Notes: generated from the sequence alone by a model not told the origin. 64,000 bases of DNA from Prevotellaceae bacterium UBA4361 (GCA_002393575.1 DGSN01000062.1:62001-126000), one strand, 5' to 3'. Shown: positions 39,185-48,218, counted from the stretch's first letter. Program-made: numbers and translations.

Positions 39185-42100
39185 TTATTTCTTCTTGGGT
39201 CGCTTGTTCAGACGATACTGGATGTGGAGAAGAGCGTATCGCGGAAGAACATTGCGACGAATTTCTGTGCGTCCCTGACCATTGATGCTGTAGCTGATGC
39301 TGCTCAGATTGCCAAGGATGTCGAAGGCATCGAGCATGAAAACGAGGTTGCCTTTGAGGAAGGACTTGGACAGGCGGGCATTCCACACGAGGTCGTCGGT
39401 GTTGAGCTCTGAAGAACCATAGCCACGACGACTGAACAAACCGAGGTCGGTGGAAATCTGGAACTGCCACGGAAGTGTGAACACACCCGACAGACTATAG
39501 GTGAAGTCGCGAACATGGAGATTCGTGAAGTCGGTGCGGTCGGAAGTCATCCTGCGCCAATTTCCGTTGAACTTCGCTTGGATTTGTTGCTGACCGAAGG
39601 AATGTCTCAAGTTGAAAACCTCATTGATGCCATTCGTCCGAACCACACTGCGAGCCATGTCTGTAGTTTTCTTCACACCCACCAAGTCCACATTCTGCAC
39701 AAAGCTGTAGTGAATCATGTTTCCCACACGAAGATGCGGAAGACGCAAATTGAAGTTTACGCCCGTAAGCATATTCCAGTTGCCATTCACGTTAGCAGCC
39801 CGATACGTGCGTACACCCGTAGCAGCATCGTATGTGTAGCCCATTGCAATGGCATTGGTGGTGACACCTCCTTCGTTGCCAAAGCTGATACCCCATCGGT
39901 CGTGATGGTTATAATCCACTGAGAATTCATAGCGATGTGCAAAACTATTTTTCAGCCCACGGCTTCCCTCTTTGATATTAAGTGGGTCTGTATCATCGTG
40001 GATGTTGACCATGTTCATCAAGTCGGGCGAACGGTTGTCGAGCCAATACTGCACATAGAAGCGATACTTGCGGTCGGAACTATCCCACTGAAGGAAGGTG
40101 TTGTTGCTTCCCACGAGGAAAGTGTTGCGAACCAGCGTGGTGTCAACTGCACCTCTCTGATAGTCCAGTCGGGCATGGCGCAGTGTGAAAGGGAAGCGAC
40201 ACTGTGCCCACCATTTACCTTTGTCCGTTCGCTTATTCCAGTTCATCTCCCATGTTGCAATATGGTCGGTGTTGGAGGAACGGCTCTCAAAACTGTTGTT
40301 CCAATCGATGCCCAATTCGTATTCAGCCACGGAAGGCAAGCATCCCAGTTCTCCCTGTTCGTAGTCTTGCAATCGGTCGAGCCGATACAGATGCGAATTG
40401 CGATTGTCGTACTGATGCTTCAATTGGTAGATGATTTCGCCCCATAGGTTCTGATTCAAACGAGTGGAATAGGCGATGCGTCCTTCCGTTTCCAGATGAT
40501 GGTCGGGATGATTCTTGTAGTATTGGTCGGCATAGTCCTGCACCTTGTCTTTGGCATACAGGAGCGAGTAGCGATTGAACAAGTCCTCCTTGCGATTCCG
40601 ATTCAATAAAAAGACATCTATCCAGATATTATCGACAGAGTTCTTGCTGAAGCGAATGTTGGAGTTTGCCTTGAATCCCGTCATCCAGTCCCATCCCTTG
40701 CTCAGTCGCTTCGAGGAGAAACTATTGATGAGCGTATCACCTCGCGTCTGATTGTCCATGCCACTCGTGTTGTCGAAGCGACGATACTGGAAACCAGGAC
40801 GGAAAGTGAAGGTGAAATAATCGCTTTTCATTTTGAAATTATGCCCAGTGTCCAGTTGCAGATTCTTGTTCTTAGCCGATTGCAGGATGCGTTCATGCGT
40901 GTCGCCCGTGGAGAGGAAGTTCGTGCGCTGCGTGGTCTGCACGTTATCAAGCACCGAATGCGAGAACTGCGTGTCGCCACCTATCTCCCATTTCTTGTTG
41001 CGGGCATCTACGCTGTAGGTGAAGCCAACCGTTTCCTGTCGGAGCGTGCCTTCTTTCAGGTCGGACGGCTTCCATGAGTCCGACTCACCAGGCCGACGCT
41101 CATCGTTCAGGTTGTTGACATTGGCATAGATACCGATGCGGGAATGGTCGGTGAAACGCAAGGCGAAGAGTCGCCCCAAATAAGGCGTGTCGTGGTCTTT
41201 GGCAAACCCTGTTCCTCCTTCCACATTGGCAATGTAGCCAATGCTATATTCCTTCTTCAGTTTCACATCCATCACATATTCCACATCGTTCGGAATGTCG
41301 GTGTTGAGAAACTCACTCCGTTCACCACGCTTGTTATACACCTGCACCTCCTTCACCATGTAGGTGGGCAGATTCTCCAGCAATGCCTTTCGGTCGCTGC
41401 GGAAGAAATCCTTCCCGTTGAGCAAGAGGTTCTGCACGAGCTTGCCATTGTGGTAGATGTCGCCATTGCTCTTGAGTTCCACCCCTGGCAACTGCTTCAC
41501 GAGTGCATCGAGCATGGAACCTTCTGCCAGGACGAACGCATCGGCATTATAGACAACGGTGTCGCCCTTGTAATAGAACATCACCTTCGATGCCGACACC
41601 ACCACTTCCTTCAGCATGATGGAATTGTCGCGGATGAGCAGCGGAGGCAACTCACGACTAAATTCACGCGCTCCAATCTTTCCGATGCTGACAGCCATTG
41701 TGGATGTACGATAAGAAGGCTTGGAGGCACGAAGGATGTAGGAAGCATCACGGCGGGGAACATCGAAGCTAAAGTCGGAATGATAGAAGGTGTCCTTGTC
41801 GCTAATCATCATCGACCGAGCCACACGGCGAGACACGACGATGCTGTCCATCGTAAGCAGTTCGACCAAGGTGCCTGGCACTTCATTGCGAGTCTTGTTG
41901 TCATACACTTTTCCATAAAGCGCAAACGGCTCATCCTTCTCCTTCAGCGTCACGAAGACACATCGGTCCTTCCGCTTCACCTTCACGTCTTGTCCCTTGC
42001 AGACAGCCTTCACCGCAGCCAACACGTCCATGTTGCGAACCGAACGACTGACCATGATGTTTTCCAAGTCGCTATAGAGGAACGTAATGTCATATTCCGT

Positions 42101-42226
42101 GCTTCTCTCTGCCAGTGTTGTCAATGCTTCTGCCAGCGACACATTGCGGAAGTCGTGCGACACACGCTGAGCCTTTGCTGCCAGCGCAAGCAGGCAACAG
42201 ACCAAAAAGATATATCCAGCTTTCAT
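39185..42226 (-). CDS. TonB-dependent outer-membrane protein with N-terminal STN domain
   Basis: The 1013-residue protein has a signal peptide (cleavage near AAKAQ). An STN/secretin-TonB N-terminal domain follows (about 22-94; FRNVSLAEALTTLAERSTEY), then a peptidase-regulatory-like module (about 103-190; LYGKVYDNKTRNEVPGTLVE), a plug-like domain (VVVSASKVMFYYKGDTVVYN) and a long barrel. No SusD gene accompanies it. The STN domain would signal to the anti-sigma protein encoded just upstream (3 bases between stop and start), which in turn holds the ECF sigma factor. The inducing ligand is unknown. Confidence 0.85.
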   Translation of the reverse strand: MKAGYIFLVCCLLALAAKAQRVSHDFRNVSLAEALTTLAERSTEYDITFLYSDLENIMVSRSVRNMDVLAAVKAVCKGQDVKVKRKDRCVFVTLKEKDEPFALYGKVYDNKTRNEVPGTLVELLTMDSIVVSRRVARSMMISDKDTFYHSDFSFDVPRRDASYILRASKPSYRTSTMAVSIGKIGAREFSRELPPLLIRDNSIMLKEVVVSASKVMFYYKGDTVVYNADAFVLAEGSMLDALVKQLPGVELKSNGDIYHNGKLVQNLLLNGKDFFRSDRKALLENLPTYMVKEVQVYNKRGERSEFLNTDIPNDVEYVMDVKLKKEYSIGYIANVEGGTGFAKDHDTPYLGRLFALRFTDHSRIGIYANVNNLNDERRPGESDSWKPSDLKEGTLRQETVGFTYSVDARNKKWEIGGDTQFSHSVLDNVQTTQRTNFLSTGDTHERILQSAKNKNLQLDTGHNFKMKSDYFTFTFRPGFQYRRFDNTSGMDNQTRGDTLINSFSSKRLSKGWDWMTGFKANSNIRFSKNSVDNIWIDVFLLNRNRKEDLFNRYSLLYAKDKVQDYADQYYKNHPDHHLETEGRIAYSTRLNQNLWGEIIYQLKHQYDNRNSHLYRLDRLQDYEQGELGCLPSVAEYELGIDWNNSFESRSSNTDHIATWEMNWNKRTDKGKWWAQCRFPFTLRHARLDYQRGAVDTTLVRNTFLVGSNNTFLQWDSSDRKYRFYVQYWLDNRSPDLMNMVNIHDDTDPLNIKEGSRGLKNSFAHRYEFSVDYNHHDRWGISFGNEGGVTTNAIAMGYTYDAATGVRTYRAANVNGNWNMLTGVNFNLRLPHLRVGNMIHYSFVQNVDLVGVKKTTDMARSVVRTNGINEVFNLRHSFGQQQIQAKFNGNWRRMTSDRTDFTNLHVRDFTYSLSGVFTLPWQFQISTDLGLFSRRGYGSSELNTDDLVWNARLSKSFLKGNLVFMLDAFDILGNLSSISYSINGQGRTEIRRNVLPRYALLHIQYRLNKRPKKK

Positions 42227-42229
42227 GGC

Positions 42230-42874
42230 TCAATCGTTGGCATTGATGGAAGACACAAACAGCGTGTCGTTTCGTTCCGTTACTTTCACCTTTTCCAATT
42301 CCTCCACCGTCTCAATGAAGAATGACAGCGCTTGGTTTTGGTTCCACTTCAGATAGAATCGAAGCGCAGCCGTGGCACTGTCTTCCACCACAATGTTCCT
42401 GTTGTAGTATTTCCCAACGTCTTCCAAAATGCGGTCGAAGCGCACGTTGTTGTAAGTGACTACGCTGTCTTCTTCGTTATCCACCTTTTCCGCCATCGCT
42501 TTCGTCTGGTTCCCCACTTCCGCAACAGGCTTTTCCTGTCTTGGCGAAAGCCACTGGATGGCAGCGTAACTGATGCCCGAAAGACACAGCATGAGCAGCA
42601 CAGCAGCAGCCACCTGCTTGAATCCCCACCCTCTCTGCTTGCCGACTCGCTTTTCTTGTTCTTCCACAGCAGGGAGAATCGCCTCGGCATCAGCGATGCG
42701 TTCAGTCAGAGGTCGTCCCTGAAAGGCTGCGTCCAGAAACTGAAGGACAGCCTTCTCTTCAGCCGACAACGAGGATTGCGAGCGCAACAACTGTTGCAAG
42801 CGTTGCTCTTCATCGGGTGTCGTTTCGCCCGACATCAGTCGGCTTATCAATTCGTCAACATTGTTCTTTTTCAT
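42230..42874 (-). CDS. Anti-sigma / DUF4974-like membrane protein
   Basis: The 214-residue protein has a cytoplasmic N-terminus (about 1-85), one membrane helix (about 86-107) and a periplasmic C-terminal domain (about 135-210; FDRILEDVGKYYNRNIVVED) of DUF4974 type, which resembles STN. The central FecR domain of the usual anti-sigma proteins is missing or very short. It lies between the sigma factor and the STN barrel, so it is probably the anti-sigma transducer. Confidence 0.8.
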   Translation of the reverse strand: MKKNNVDELISRLMSGETTPDEEQRLQQLLRSQSSLSAEEKAVLQFLDAAFQGRPLTERIADAEAILPAVEEQEKRVGKQRGWGFKQVAAAVLLMLCLSGISYAAIQWLSPRQEKPVAEVGNQTKAMAEKVDNEEDSVVTYNNVRFDRILEDVGKYYNRNIVVEDSATAALRFYLKWNQNQALSFFIETVEELEKVKVTERNDTLFVSSINAND

Positions 42875-42904
42875 CGTAAAAGACCGTTTTTTTGTGTTCC
42901 ACCA

Positions 42905-43411
42905 TTATTTGTCACTTCTCATTTTCAGCGCAGCGATGAGTTGCTTTCTTGCAGCAGCCAGCACCGTCCTCACGCTGTGAACCTTGATGCCAACGATGCG
43001 CGCAATCTCGTCAGCAGAAAGTCCGTCTTCATAGAACGCCTGGAAGATGCGTCGCTGAGCTTCGGGCATGTTCTCCATGCGGTGCCAAAGCCACTCGGCA
43101 TTCTCCTGTTCCACCATCTGCGTGTGCGGATTGCCCGTGTCCGACGGTTCAGTACGCTCCACCAATGTTCCATCCATTGCCAGCGTCCCCAACTTTCTGC
43201 GGCGCAGCATGTCGGTGTAGCAATTTCGGGCAATGCGAATAGCAATGGGTTGGTAGGGAGGTTGCAACCTGTCCCTCACCACCCACAGCCGAAGCATCGC
43301 TTCCTGCACAGCATCCTCGGCATCGTCCTCAACGCCAAAATAGCTGATTCCGATACTTAGCAACACGGGGCGTAACACACAAATATGATGTTCAAATTGT
43401 TCTATGGTCAT
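42905..43411 (-). CDS. ECF-type RNA polymerase sigma factor
   Basis: The 168-residue protein has sigma region 2 (DDAEDAVQEAMLRLWVVRDR) and region 4 (DGLSADEIARIVGIKVHSVR), with no region 1 or 3, the ECF plan. It heads an operon with the anti-sigma-like protein (30 bases) and the STN barrel. It probably drives transcription of this operon when the barrel is engaged. No recognisable ECF promoter was found upstream. Confidence 0.9.
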   Translation of the reverse strand: MTIEQFEHHICVLRPVLLSIGISYFGVEDDAEDAVQEAMLRLWVVRDRLQPPYQPIAIRIARNCYTDMLRRRKLGTLAMDGTLVERTEPSDTGNPHTQMVEQENAEWLWHRMENMPEAQRRIFQAFYEDGLSADEIARIVGIKVHSVRTVLAAARKQLIAALKMRSDK

Positions 43412-43504
43412 TGTTCTGCTGAATATGAAAATAATCTGTCACTCATATAGAACACGAAAGAACAATGAAAAAGTCCAATGTAAAAAATGTTAAAAAGAGC
43501 TGGA

Positions 43505-43637
43505 AAAAATGAAGAATGTAGAATGAAGAATGAAGAATGTATTTTACACCGCTCATGGAATGTGTAATTTTCATTCTTCATTCTACATTTTTTTCATTCT
43601 TCATTTTTTCATTCTTCATTTTTTCATTCTTCATTAA
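43505..43637. repeat. Word-repeat hairpin with the core (copy D)
   Basis: GAAGAATGTAGAATGAAGAA words lead to GAATGTATTTTACACCGCTC (from 43535), which differs from the core of copies A and B at two positions. TTTTTTCATTCTTCATT words follow. The next 180 bases (43638-43821) are unique, with no convincing gene. Confidence 0.75.
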
Positions 43638-43821
43638 AAAAAGAATCCCTCTTCCCACCCTCACTTCGGATATAGTCAACTAATGGTAGTGCAAAATGCT
43701 CCATGCGTCGTGCATTCGAAAAAGATGTGCTGGACAATGCACCGTAAAAGAAAATGCCGCTGTCCCGACACAGCTAACCAAGGTTTTAGTTCACCCTATA
43801 TCGTCCGCTACTACCCTTTTG

Positions 43822-43937
43822 TAAATGAAGAACCTTAGAAAGTACAAAGTACAAATTACAAGGTACAATGGGGAAGTACAAAATACAAGGTACACGCATG
43901 TCCTTTGTACTTTGTACTTTCTAAGGTTCTTCATTTA
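43822..43937. repeat. Perfect 34-base inverted repeat that includes a gene end
   Basis: 43822-43855 (beginning TAAATGAAGAACCTTAGAAA) is the exact reverse complement of 43904-43937. The right arm contains the last codons and stop (LNEEP, TAG) of the DIP1984 gene, so the left arm is an inverted copy of the gene's 3' end. The loop contains further AAGTACAAAATACAAGGTAC words. Confidence 0.92.
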
Positions 43938-44385
43938 ATAACTCCGTTGTGAAATTCACAGTCTGAATAGCCACATCGAGTTTTCTCAACTCGGCACTGA
44001 GTTGGTCAACCTGTTGTCCCAAAGCCTTCACATCGACCGTTGTCACCATCTTGATTTCCGTGCGCGAATAGCGGTCCTGCATCTGCGAAGCACTCTGGAA
44101 CACCTCCCTCAGCGTCTGAATCCGAATCTTCAGCACATCGCGCTCAGCCATCATCTCCGTGAGGGTACGCCCTTCATAGACCGTGTGCAGATTGGTCACG
44201 TTGATTTTGTAAATCAGTTCTTGCAACTGAACAAGACAGCGGTCCAATTCAGCTATCAGTTCAGCAGGTCGTTCAGCAGGCTCATCACCCTCCTGCACCT
44301 TCACGTTGTTGAGCAAACGGCTCTTCAGCTGCTCTATTCTCTTTTGCAAATCCTTGCGGATGCTCAATGCCTCTGCCAGTTTCAT
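43921..44385 (-). CDS. DIP1984-family protein
   Basis: Starting at MKLAEALSIRKD (44385), the protein has 154 residues, all helical or coiled-coil-like (KRIEQLKSRLLNNVKVQEGD, DRYSRTEIKM, ELRKLDVAIQTVNFTTEL). This matches the DIP1984 (septicolysin-like) family of unknown function. There is no signal peptide or helix for the membrane. A well-formed promoter lies upstream, and the stop codon lies within a perfect inverted repeat. Confidence 0.88.
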   Translation of the reverse strand: MKLAEALSIRKDLQKRIEQLKSRLLNNVKVQEGDEPAERPAELIAELDRCLVQLQELIYKINVTNLHTVYEGRTLTEMMAERDVLKIRIQTLREVFQSASQMQDRYSRTEIKMVTTVDVKALGQQVDQLSAELRKLDVAIQTVNFTTELLNEEP

Positions 44386-44414
44386 ATTTCTATTGATTAA
44401 GGTGATACATACTG

Positions 44415-44445
44415 CAAAGTTAATGCAAATAGCAGTCATTTCAAA
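44415..44445 (-). promoter_or_regulatory. Promoter for the DIP1984 gene
   Basis: On the minus strand TTTG (44442-44445) and TAACTTTG (44415-44422) are 19 bases apart. Confidence 0.7.
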
Positions 44446-44498
44446 ATAAATTGCTCATAATTGTGCGTAGCAGCAAGGCGAATCTCTTTCCTTTTTCG

Positions 44499-44506
44499 TA
44501 ACTTTG
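44499..44506 (+). promoter_or_regulatory. -7 promoter box for the GH2 enzyme
   Basis: TAACTTTG matches TAnnTTTG, 32 bases before the ATG. No TTG at the usual distance. Confidence 0.5.
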
Positions 44507-44538
44507 CAAACAAGATTCAACCAAAAACTAATTGCTAT

Positions 44539-46344
44539 ATGAAAAAAACAATGACCATCGTGCTCCTCTGGTGCCTCGGCATCATGGCAGCAACAGCAGG
44601 GGAAGTGCCACAAGTGGCAAACGTCATGGCACGAGAAACCTTTTCGCTAAACGGACAATGGAACTACATCATCGACGTGCAGGAAGAAGGATACTACGAC
44701 TACCGCATGAAGCCAACGCAGTGGGGATTCTTCCGCAATGCCAAGCCACAAAAGCCTGAAGACCTCATTGAATACGACTTCGATAAGGCTCCAACGATGC
44801 AAGTTCCTGGCGACTGGAACACGCAGGACGCTCGTTTGTTCTTCTACGAAGGTTCAGTGTGGTTCAAACGAACCTTCAATTATCATCCAACGAACGCTCG
44901 TCGCACTTTGCTCTATTTTGGCGCAGTCAACTACGATGCCCACGTGTATGTGAACGGACAGAAAGCGGGGCATCACGTGGGCGGTTTCACACCGTTCAAC
45001 TTCGACGTGACAGAACTGCTGAAGGACGGAGAGAACACCGTCATCGTGAAAGTGGATAACAAACGCCATGCAGAGGATGTGCCTACACAGATTTTCGACT
45101 GGTGGAACTATGGCGGCATCACCCGCGACGTGCTGCTCGTCAGTGTGGCACCGACGTATGTGGAAAACTATAAGTTGAGTCTTGAAAAGACATCAAGCAG
45201 CAAGAAGGCGATTCGACAAATCAGTTTCCAAGCCAAATTGAACAAAGCTGAGGCAGGACAAATCGTCACCTTGAACATTCCAGAACTGAAGGTGAAACAG
45301 CAAATTGCCACCACAGCCGAAGGCACTGCAACGCTGACATTCAAAGCAAAGAACCTGAAGCTCTGGTCGCCCGAACAGCCAAAGCGCTACCGCGTGGAGC
45401 TTGGTCTGAAAGATGACATTTTGGTCGATTCCATCGGATTCCGCACCATCGAGACTCGTGGCAAGCAAATCCTGCTGAACGGAAAACCTATCTTCCTGAA
45501 AGGCATCAGCATCCACGAAGAGAAACCATACGGAGGTGGACGCGCCAACAGCACCGCAGATGCCCATACGCTCCTCTCGTGGGCAAAGGAACTGGGCTGC
45601 AACTTCGTGCGCCTGGCTCACTATCCTCACAACGAATATGCTGTGCGCGAGGCTGAACGAATGGGAATCCTCGTGTGGTCCGAAATCCCAGTCTATTGGA
45701 CGATTGCATGGACTAACCCACAGACATACGCGAATGCACAGCGTCAACTGACCGACATGATTGAACGCGACCAAAACCGTGCCAATGTCATCATTTGGTC
45801 GATTGCCAACGAGACACCACATTCCGCCGAGCGCGACCAGTTCCTCAGCCGTTTGGCTCAACATGCCCGAAGCCTCGACAACACCCGACTGATTTCGATG
45901 GCAATGGAAGTGACTTCAGCTTCCAACTACAAAAACCGCTTGCAGGACAACATGAACGAATACGTGGACGTGGTGTCGTTCAACCAGTACATCGGTTGGT
46001 ATCGCGACGTGAACGATGCGCCTAAGATGACATGGGAAATTCCATACGACAAACCTGTCATCATCAGTGAATTTGGCGGTGGAGCGAAGTATGGTTTGCA
46101 CGGAGCAAAGAACCAACGATGGACGGAGGAATTCCAAGAAAACCTGTACCAAGAGAACTGCGCCATGATTGACAAGATTGACGGACTGGCTGGCACCACG
46201 CCGTGGATTCTGAAGGACTTCCGTTCGCCTCGACGTGTCCTCAATGGCATTCAGGACTACTACAACAGGAAGGGACTCTTCTCCGACAAGGGCGAGAAGA
46301 AAAAGGCTTTCTATGTGCTGAAAGAGTGGTACGAGGGGAAATAA
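44539..46344 (+). CDS. GH2 glycoside hydrolase (beta-glucuronidase/galactosidase type), secreted
   Basis: Starting at MKKTMTIVLLWC (44539), the protein has 601 residues and a signal peptide (about 1-20). It has the GH2 plan: an N-terminal sugar-binding jelly roll (about 30-210), an Ig-like domain (about 215-300) and a TIM barrel (about 305-600). The acid/base is Glu425 in WSIANE and the nucleophile Glu511 in IISEFGGG. Length and motifs are closer to beta-glucuronidase than to LacZ. The protein likely acts in the periplasm or at the surface on glycan fragments. It is alone with its own promoter. Confidence 0.9.
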   Translation: MKKTMTIVLLWCLGIMAATAGEVPQVANVMARETFSLNGQWNYIIDVQEEGYYDYRMKPTQWGFFRNAKPQKPEDLIEYDFDKAPTMQVPGDWNTQDARLFFYEGSVWFKRTFNYHPTNARRTLLYFGAVNYDAHVYVNGQKAGHHVGGFTPFNFDVTELLKDGENTVIVKVDNKRHAEDVPTQIFDWWNYGGITRDVLLVSVAPTYVENYKLSLEKTSSSKKAIRQISFQAKLNKAEAGQIVTLNIPELKVKQQIATTAEGTATLTFKAKNLKLWSPEQPKRYRVELGLKDDILVDSIGFRTIETRGKQILLNGKPIFLKGISIHEEKPYGGGRANSTADAHTLLSWAKELGCNFVRLAHYPHNEYAVREAERMGILVWSEIPVYWTIAWTNPQTYANAQRQLTDMIERDQNRANVIIWSIANETPHSAERDQFLSRLAQHARSLDNTRLISMAMEVTSASNYKNRLQDNMNEYVDVVSFNQYIGWYRDVNDAPKMTWEIPYDKPVIISEFGGGAKYGLHGAKNQRWTEEFQENLYQENCAMIDKIDGLAGTTPWILKDFRSPRRVLNGIQDYYNRKGLFSDKGEKKKAFYVLKEWYEGK

Positions 46345-46515
46345 GAAAGTGAAAAGTGAAAAGTGAAAAATGAAAAGTGAAAAATAGACCCACCCCAACC
46401 CTCCCTGTGAGGGAGGGAGTAGTCACCCAGCCCCCACCGGCTCCCCCAAGGGGGAGAGAATAACCATCCGGACGGCTTCCCCTCCCCTTGGGGAGGTTGG
46501 GAGGGGCTGGAGGAA
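46345..46515. repeat. Two word repeats: GTGAAAA type and GC-rich type
   Basis: Right after the stop is a run of AGTGAAAAGTGAAAAATG words. From 46383 the sequence is CCCACCCCAACCCTCCCTGT, GAGGGAGGGAG and then CCCCCAAGGGGGAGAG and CCCCTTGGGGAGGTTGGG. The second part is the same GC-rich family as 9515-9680. Confidence 0.75.
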
Positions 46516-46572
46516 AAAATCCCTATAAATCCTTAAAATCCCTGATTAAAAACTTAGAAACTCAATAAAAAA

Positions 46573-47199
46573 ATGACACAGAAAAAAACACAAATCGGAT
46601 TGCTTGCTGCCATCTTGCTTGGCAGCATCTTCACCAGTTGCATGAACAAGGGCGACAAGGTGATAGTGGCTGACAACGAAACGGAAGTAGTGGTAGATAC
46701 ATTCAACACGCTTCCTCCTTTCAAATACCCAGGCAGGGAACCACACATTGCTGCTGTCTATACCTACCTGATTGACTCCATTGGAGCACAGTATTCGCAA
46801 GGCGACATCTGCATTCCGCAGGTGACCATCGTGAAGACCGACGAGACAAACTCGAACGACATCCTCGTGTGGGGCGACTTCTGGGTGTTCAACTACAAGC
46901 AGGTGGGCGACACACTGAAAACCGTTTCGGGAGGCAACGACCCAGGACTTATGCACGTGAAGCAAGTGGGCAAGACAGCTCAGGTGACGAAGTTTGAACG
47001 AGTGGAAGATGGTGCAGGCAATGTGGCAAGCGCAAAGAAGATTTTCGGCATCAACTACAGCCTCTACCGCAAGCTTTGCTCAGAACAAGAGCGCGACAAG
47101 GTGAGAGCCGAAGGCATTGCCGACTACGTGAAGCGCAACAAGCTCTCCATCACCTGCTTCCAGGACTACGGTTGGGATGCCGTGTCGATTCAGAAATAA
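46573..47199 (+). CDS. Putative lipoprotein of unknown function
   Basis: The 208-residue protein has a lipoprotein signal (MTQKKTQIGLLAAILLGSI, with a lipobox ending in FTSC, Cys23). The mature part has no family that I recognise; VTIVKTDETNSNDILVWGDF and NYKQVGDTLKTVSGGNDPG suggest a beta-sheet with a helical tail. It is separated from the GH2 gene by repeats and followed by a terminator. Confidence 0.75.
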   Translation: MTQKKTQIGLLAAILLGSIFTSCMNKGDKVIVADNETEVVVDTFNTLPPFKYPGREPHIAAVYTYLIDSIGAQYSQGDICIPQVTIVKTDETNSNDILVWGDFWVFNYKQVGDTLKTVSGGNDPGLMHVKQVGKTAQVTKFERVEDGAGNVASAKKIFGINYSLYRKLCSEQERDKVRAEGIADYVKRNKLSITCFQDYGWDAVSIQK

Positions 47200-47213
47200 G
47201 GAAACACTAAAAC

Positions 47214-47270
47214 AAAGAACCGAATCTATTACCATCTGACAAATAGGATGGGAGTAGATTCGGTTCTTTC
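47214..47270 (+). terminator. Terminator of the lipoprotein gene
   Basis: AAAGAACCGAATCTA pairs with TAGATTCGGTTCTTT, with a 26-base loop; T/C-rich bases follow. It may also serve the convergent gene ending at 47304. Confidence 0.85.
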
Positions 47271-47303
47271 TCATGCCAAGCGCACGTTCGGTCCATTTAA
47301 CTT

Positions 47304-47627
47304 TCATATCGCCTTGGCTATTTCGTGTTCTTCCTGTTCTTCACGAGCAAGTTCTTCTTCCCATTCGCGCATCATATCTTCATGGGATACAACTAAGCCT
47401 GCGGCAATCTGAGCCTCGGCTTGGTCGATTCTTGCGTTCAATTCCTCCACGGTGAATGGGCGAAGAGAGTATTCCTCATCTTCAGCCACCTCTGTCTTTT
47501 CCACAACGGGCTTTACACTGTCGATAAGCATGGTGACAAGTTCCAGTTTTTGACTGTCGCCCATGTCTTTCACCAAGTTCCAATAGTAGCTAATGGGTTG
47601 TGCATTATGTCTTGTGGTTGTTGCCAT
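47304..47627 (-). CDS. Small antitoxin-like protein of unknown function
   Basis: Starting at MATTTRHNAQPISY (47627), the protein has 107 residues. It is acidic and helical, with VEELNARIDQAEAQIAAG and then EDMMREWEEELAREE, a pattern seen in Bacteroidetes proteins annotated as antitoxin or addiction-module components. No toxin gene lies next to it, so it may be an orphan. A promoter lies 30 bases upstream. Confidence 0.6.
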   Translation of the reverse strand: MATTTRHNAQPISYYWNLVKDMGDSQKLELVTMLIDSVKPVVEKTEVAEDEEYSLRPFTVEELNARIDQAEAQIAAGLVVSHEDMMREWEEELAREEQEEHEIAKAI

Positions 47628-47656
47628 CTTCTTTCGTTGTTTAAATGTTACGGCTA

Positions 47657-47690
47657 CAAAGATACAATAAATCCGAGAGAATTGGCACAA
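47657..47690 (-). promoter_or_regulatory. Promoter for the antitoxin-like gene
   Basis: On the minus strand TTG (47688-47690) and TATCTTTG (47657-47664) are 23 bases apart. Confidence 0.6.
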
Positions 47691-47740
47691 GAGTTCATCG
47701 ATTTATATACGAAAGAGAAAGGAGAGACATTGATTTGTTC

Positions 47741-47748
47741 TATCTTTG
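47741..47748 (+). promoter_or_regulatory. -7 promoter box for the DUF1294 gene
   Basis: TATCTTTG matches TAnnTTTG; the leader of about 140 bases is filled by a word-repeat hairpin. No TTG at the usual distance. Confidence 0.5.
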
Positions 47749-47759
47749 CAAAAAATTAA

Positions 47760-47870
47760 CGTGAAGCGTGAAGTGTGGAGCGTGAAGCGAGGAGAGTGAA
47801 AAGTGAAAAGTGAAAAATTGCTATCCAGCTCAATCGCTTCACGCTTCACACTTCACGCTTCACGTTGAAC
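47760..47870. repeat. Word-repeat hairpin (GTGAAGCGTGAAG word)
   Basis: CGTGAAGCGTGAAGTGTGGA words on the left pair with TTCACACTTCACGCTTCACG on the right, around a loop near GCTATCCAGCTC. It lies in the leader of the DUF1294 gene. Confidence 0.8.
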
Positions 47871-47892
47871 TTAAAAACTCAAAAACTCATCC

Positions 47893-48177
47893 ATGAACGA
47901 ACAATACTTATTACATATCATTCTGATTTACCTTGCCGTCACCAACGTGGCAACTTTCTTCACATACGGCATCGACAAATGGAAGGCGAAGAAGTCGAAA
48001 TGGCGCATTTCGGAACCCGCACTCTTGACCTTGGCTGTGATTGGCGGCAGCATCGGAGCTTGGTTGGGCATGAAAGTGTGGCACCACAAGACGCTGCACA
48101 AGAAATTCAAGTATGGCATTCCTGCCATCATCATCGTTCAACTCGCTTTCGCCGTTTATCTGATATGTAGATGCTAA
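47893..48177 (+). CDS. DUF1294 membrane protein
   Basis: The 94-residue protein has three or four short hydrophobic segments and the family pattern FFTYGIDKWKAKK, RISEPALLTLAVIGGSIGAW and HKTLHKKFKYGIP. DUF1294 proteins are small inner-membrane proteins of unknown role. The length is usual. Confidence 0.88.
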   Translation: MNEQYLLHIILIYLAVTNVATFFTYGIDKWKAKKSKWRISEPALLTLAVIGGSIGAWLGMKVWHHKTLHKKFKYGIPAIIIVQLAFAVYLICRC

Positions 48178-48218
48178 AAAACAGGTAAACGATGTGTGAA
48201 CATCTCATTGTTTATTTT

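Noticed and set aside
43638..43821. Possible short gene in the unique stretch between two repeats
   Set aside because: Only a frame of about 14 codons (MRRAFEKDVLDNAP) is seen, with no ribosome-binding site or promoter.
47421..47759. Open frame on the plus strand whose end reads NPRELAQEFIDLYTKEKGET
   Set aside because: The end looks protein-like and may be a gene remnant, but most of the frame is antisense to the antitoxin-like gene and its promoter; not enough to call a gene.
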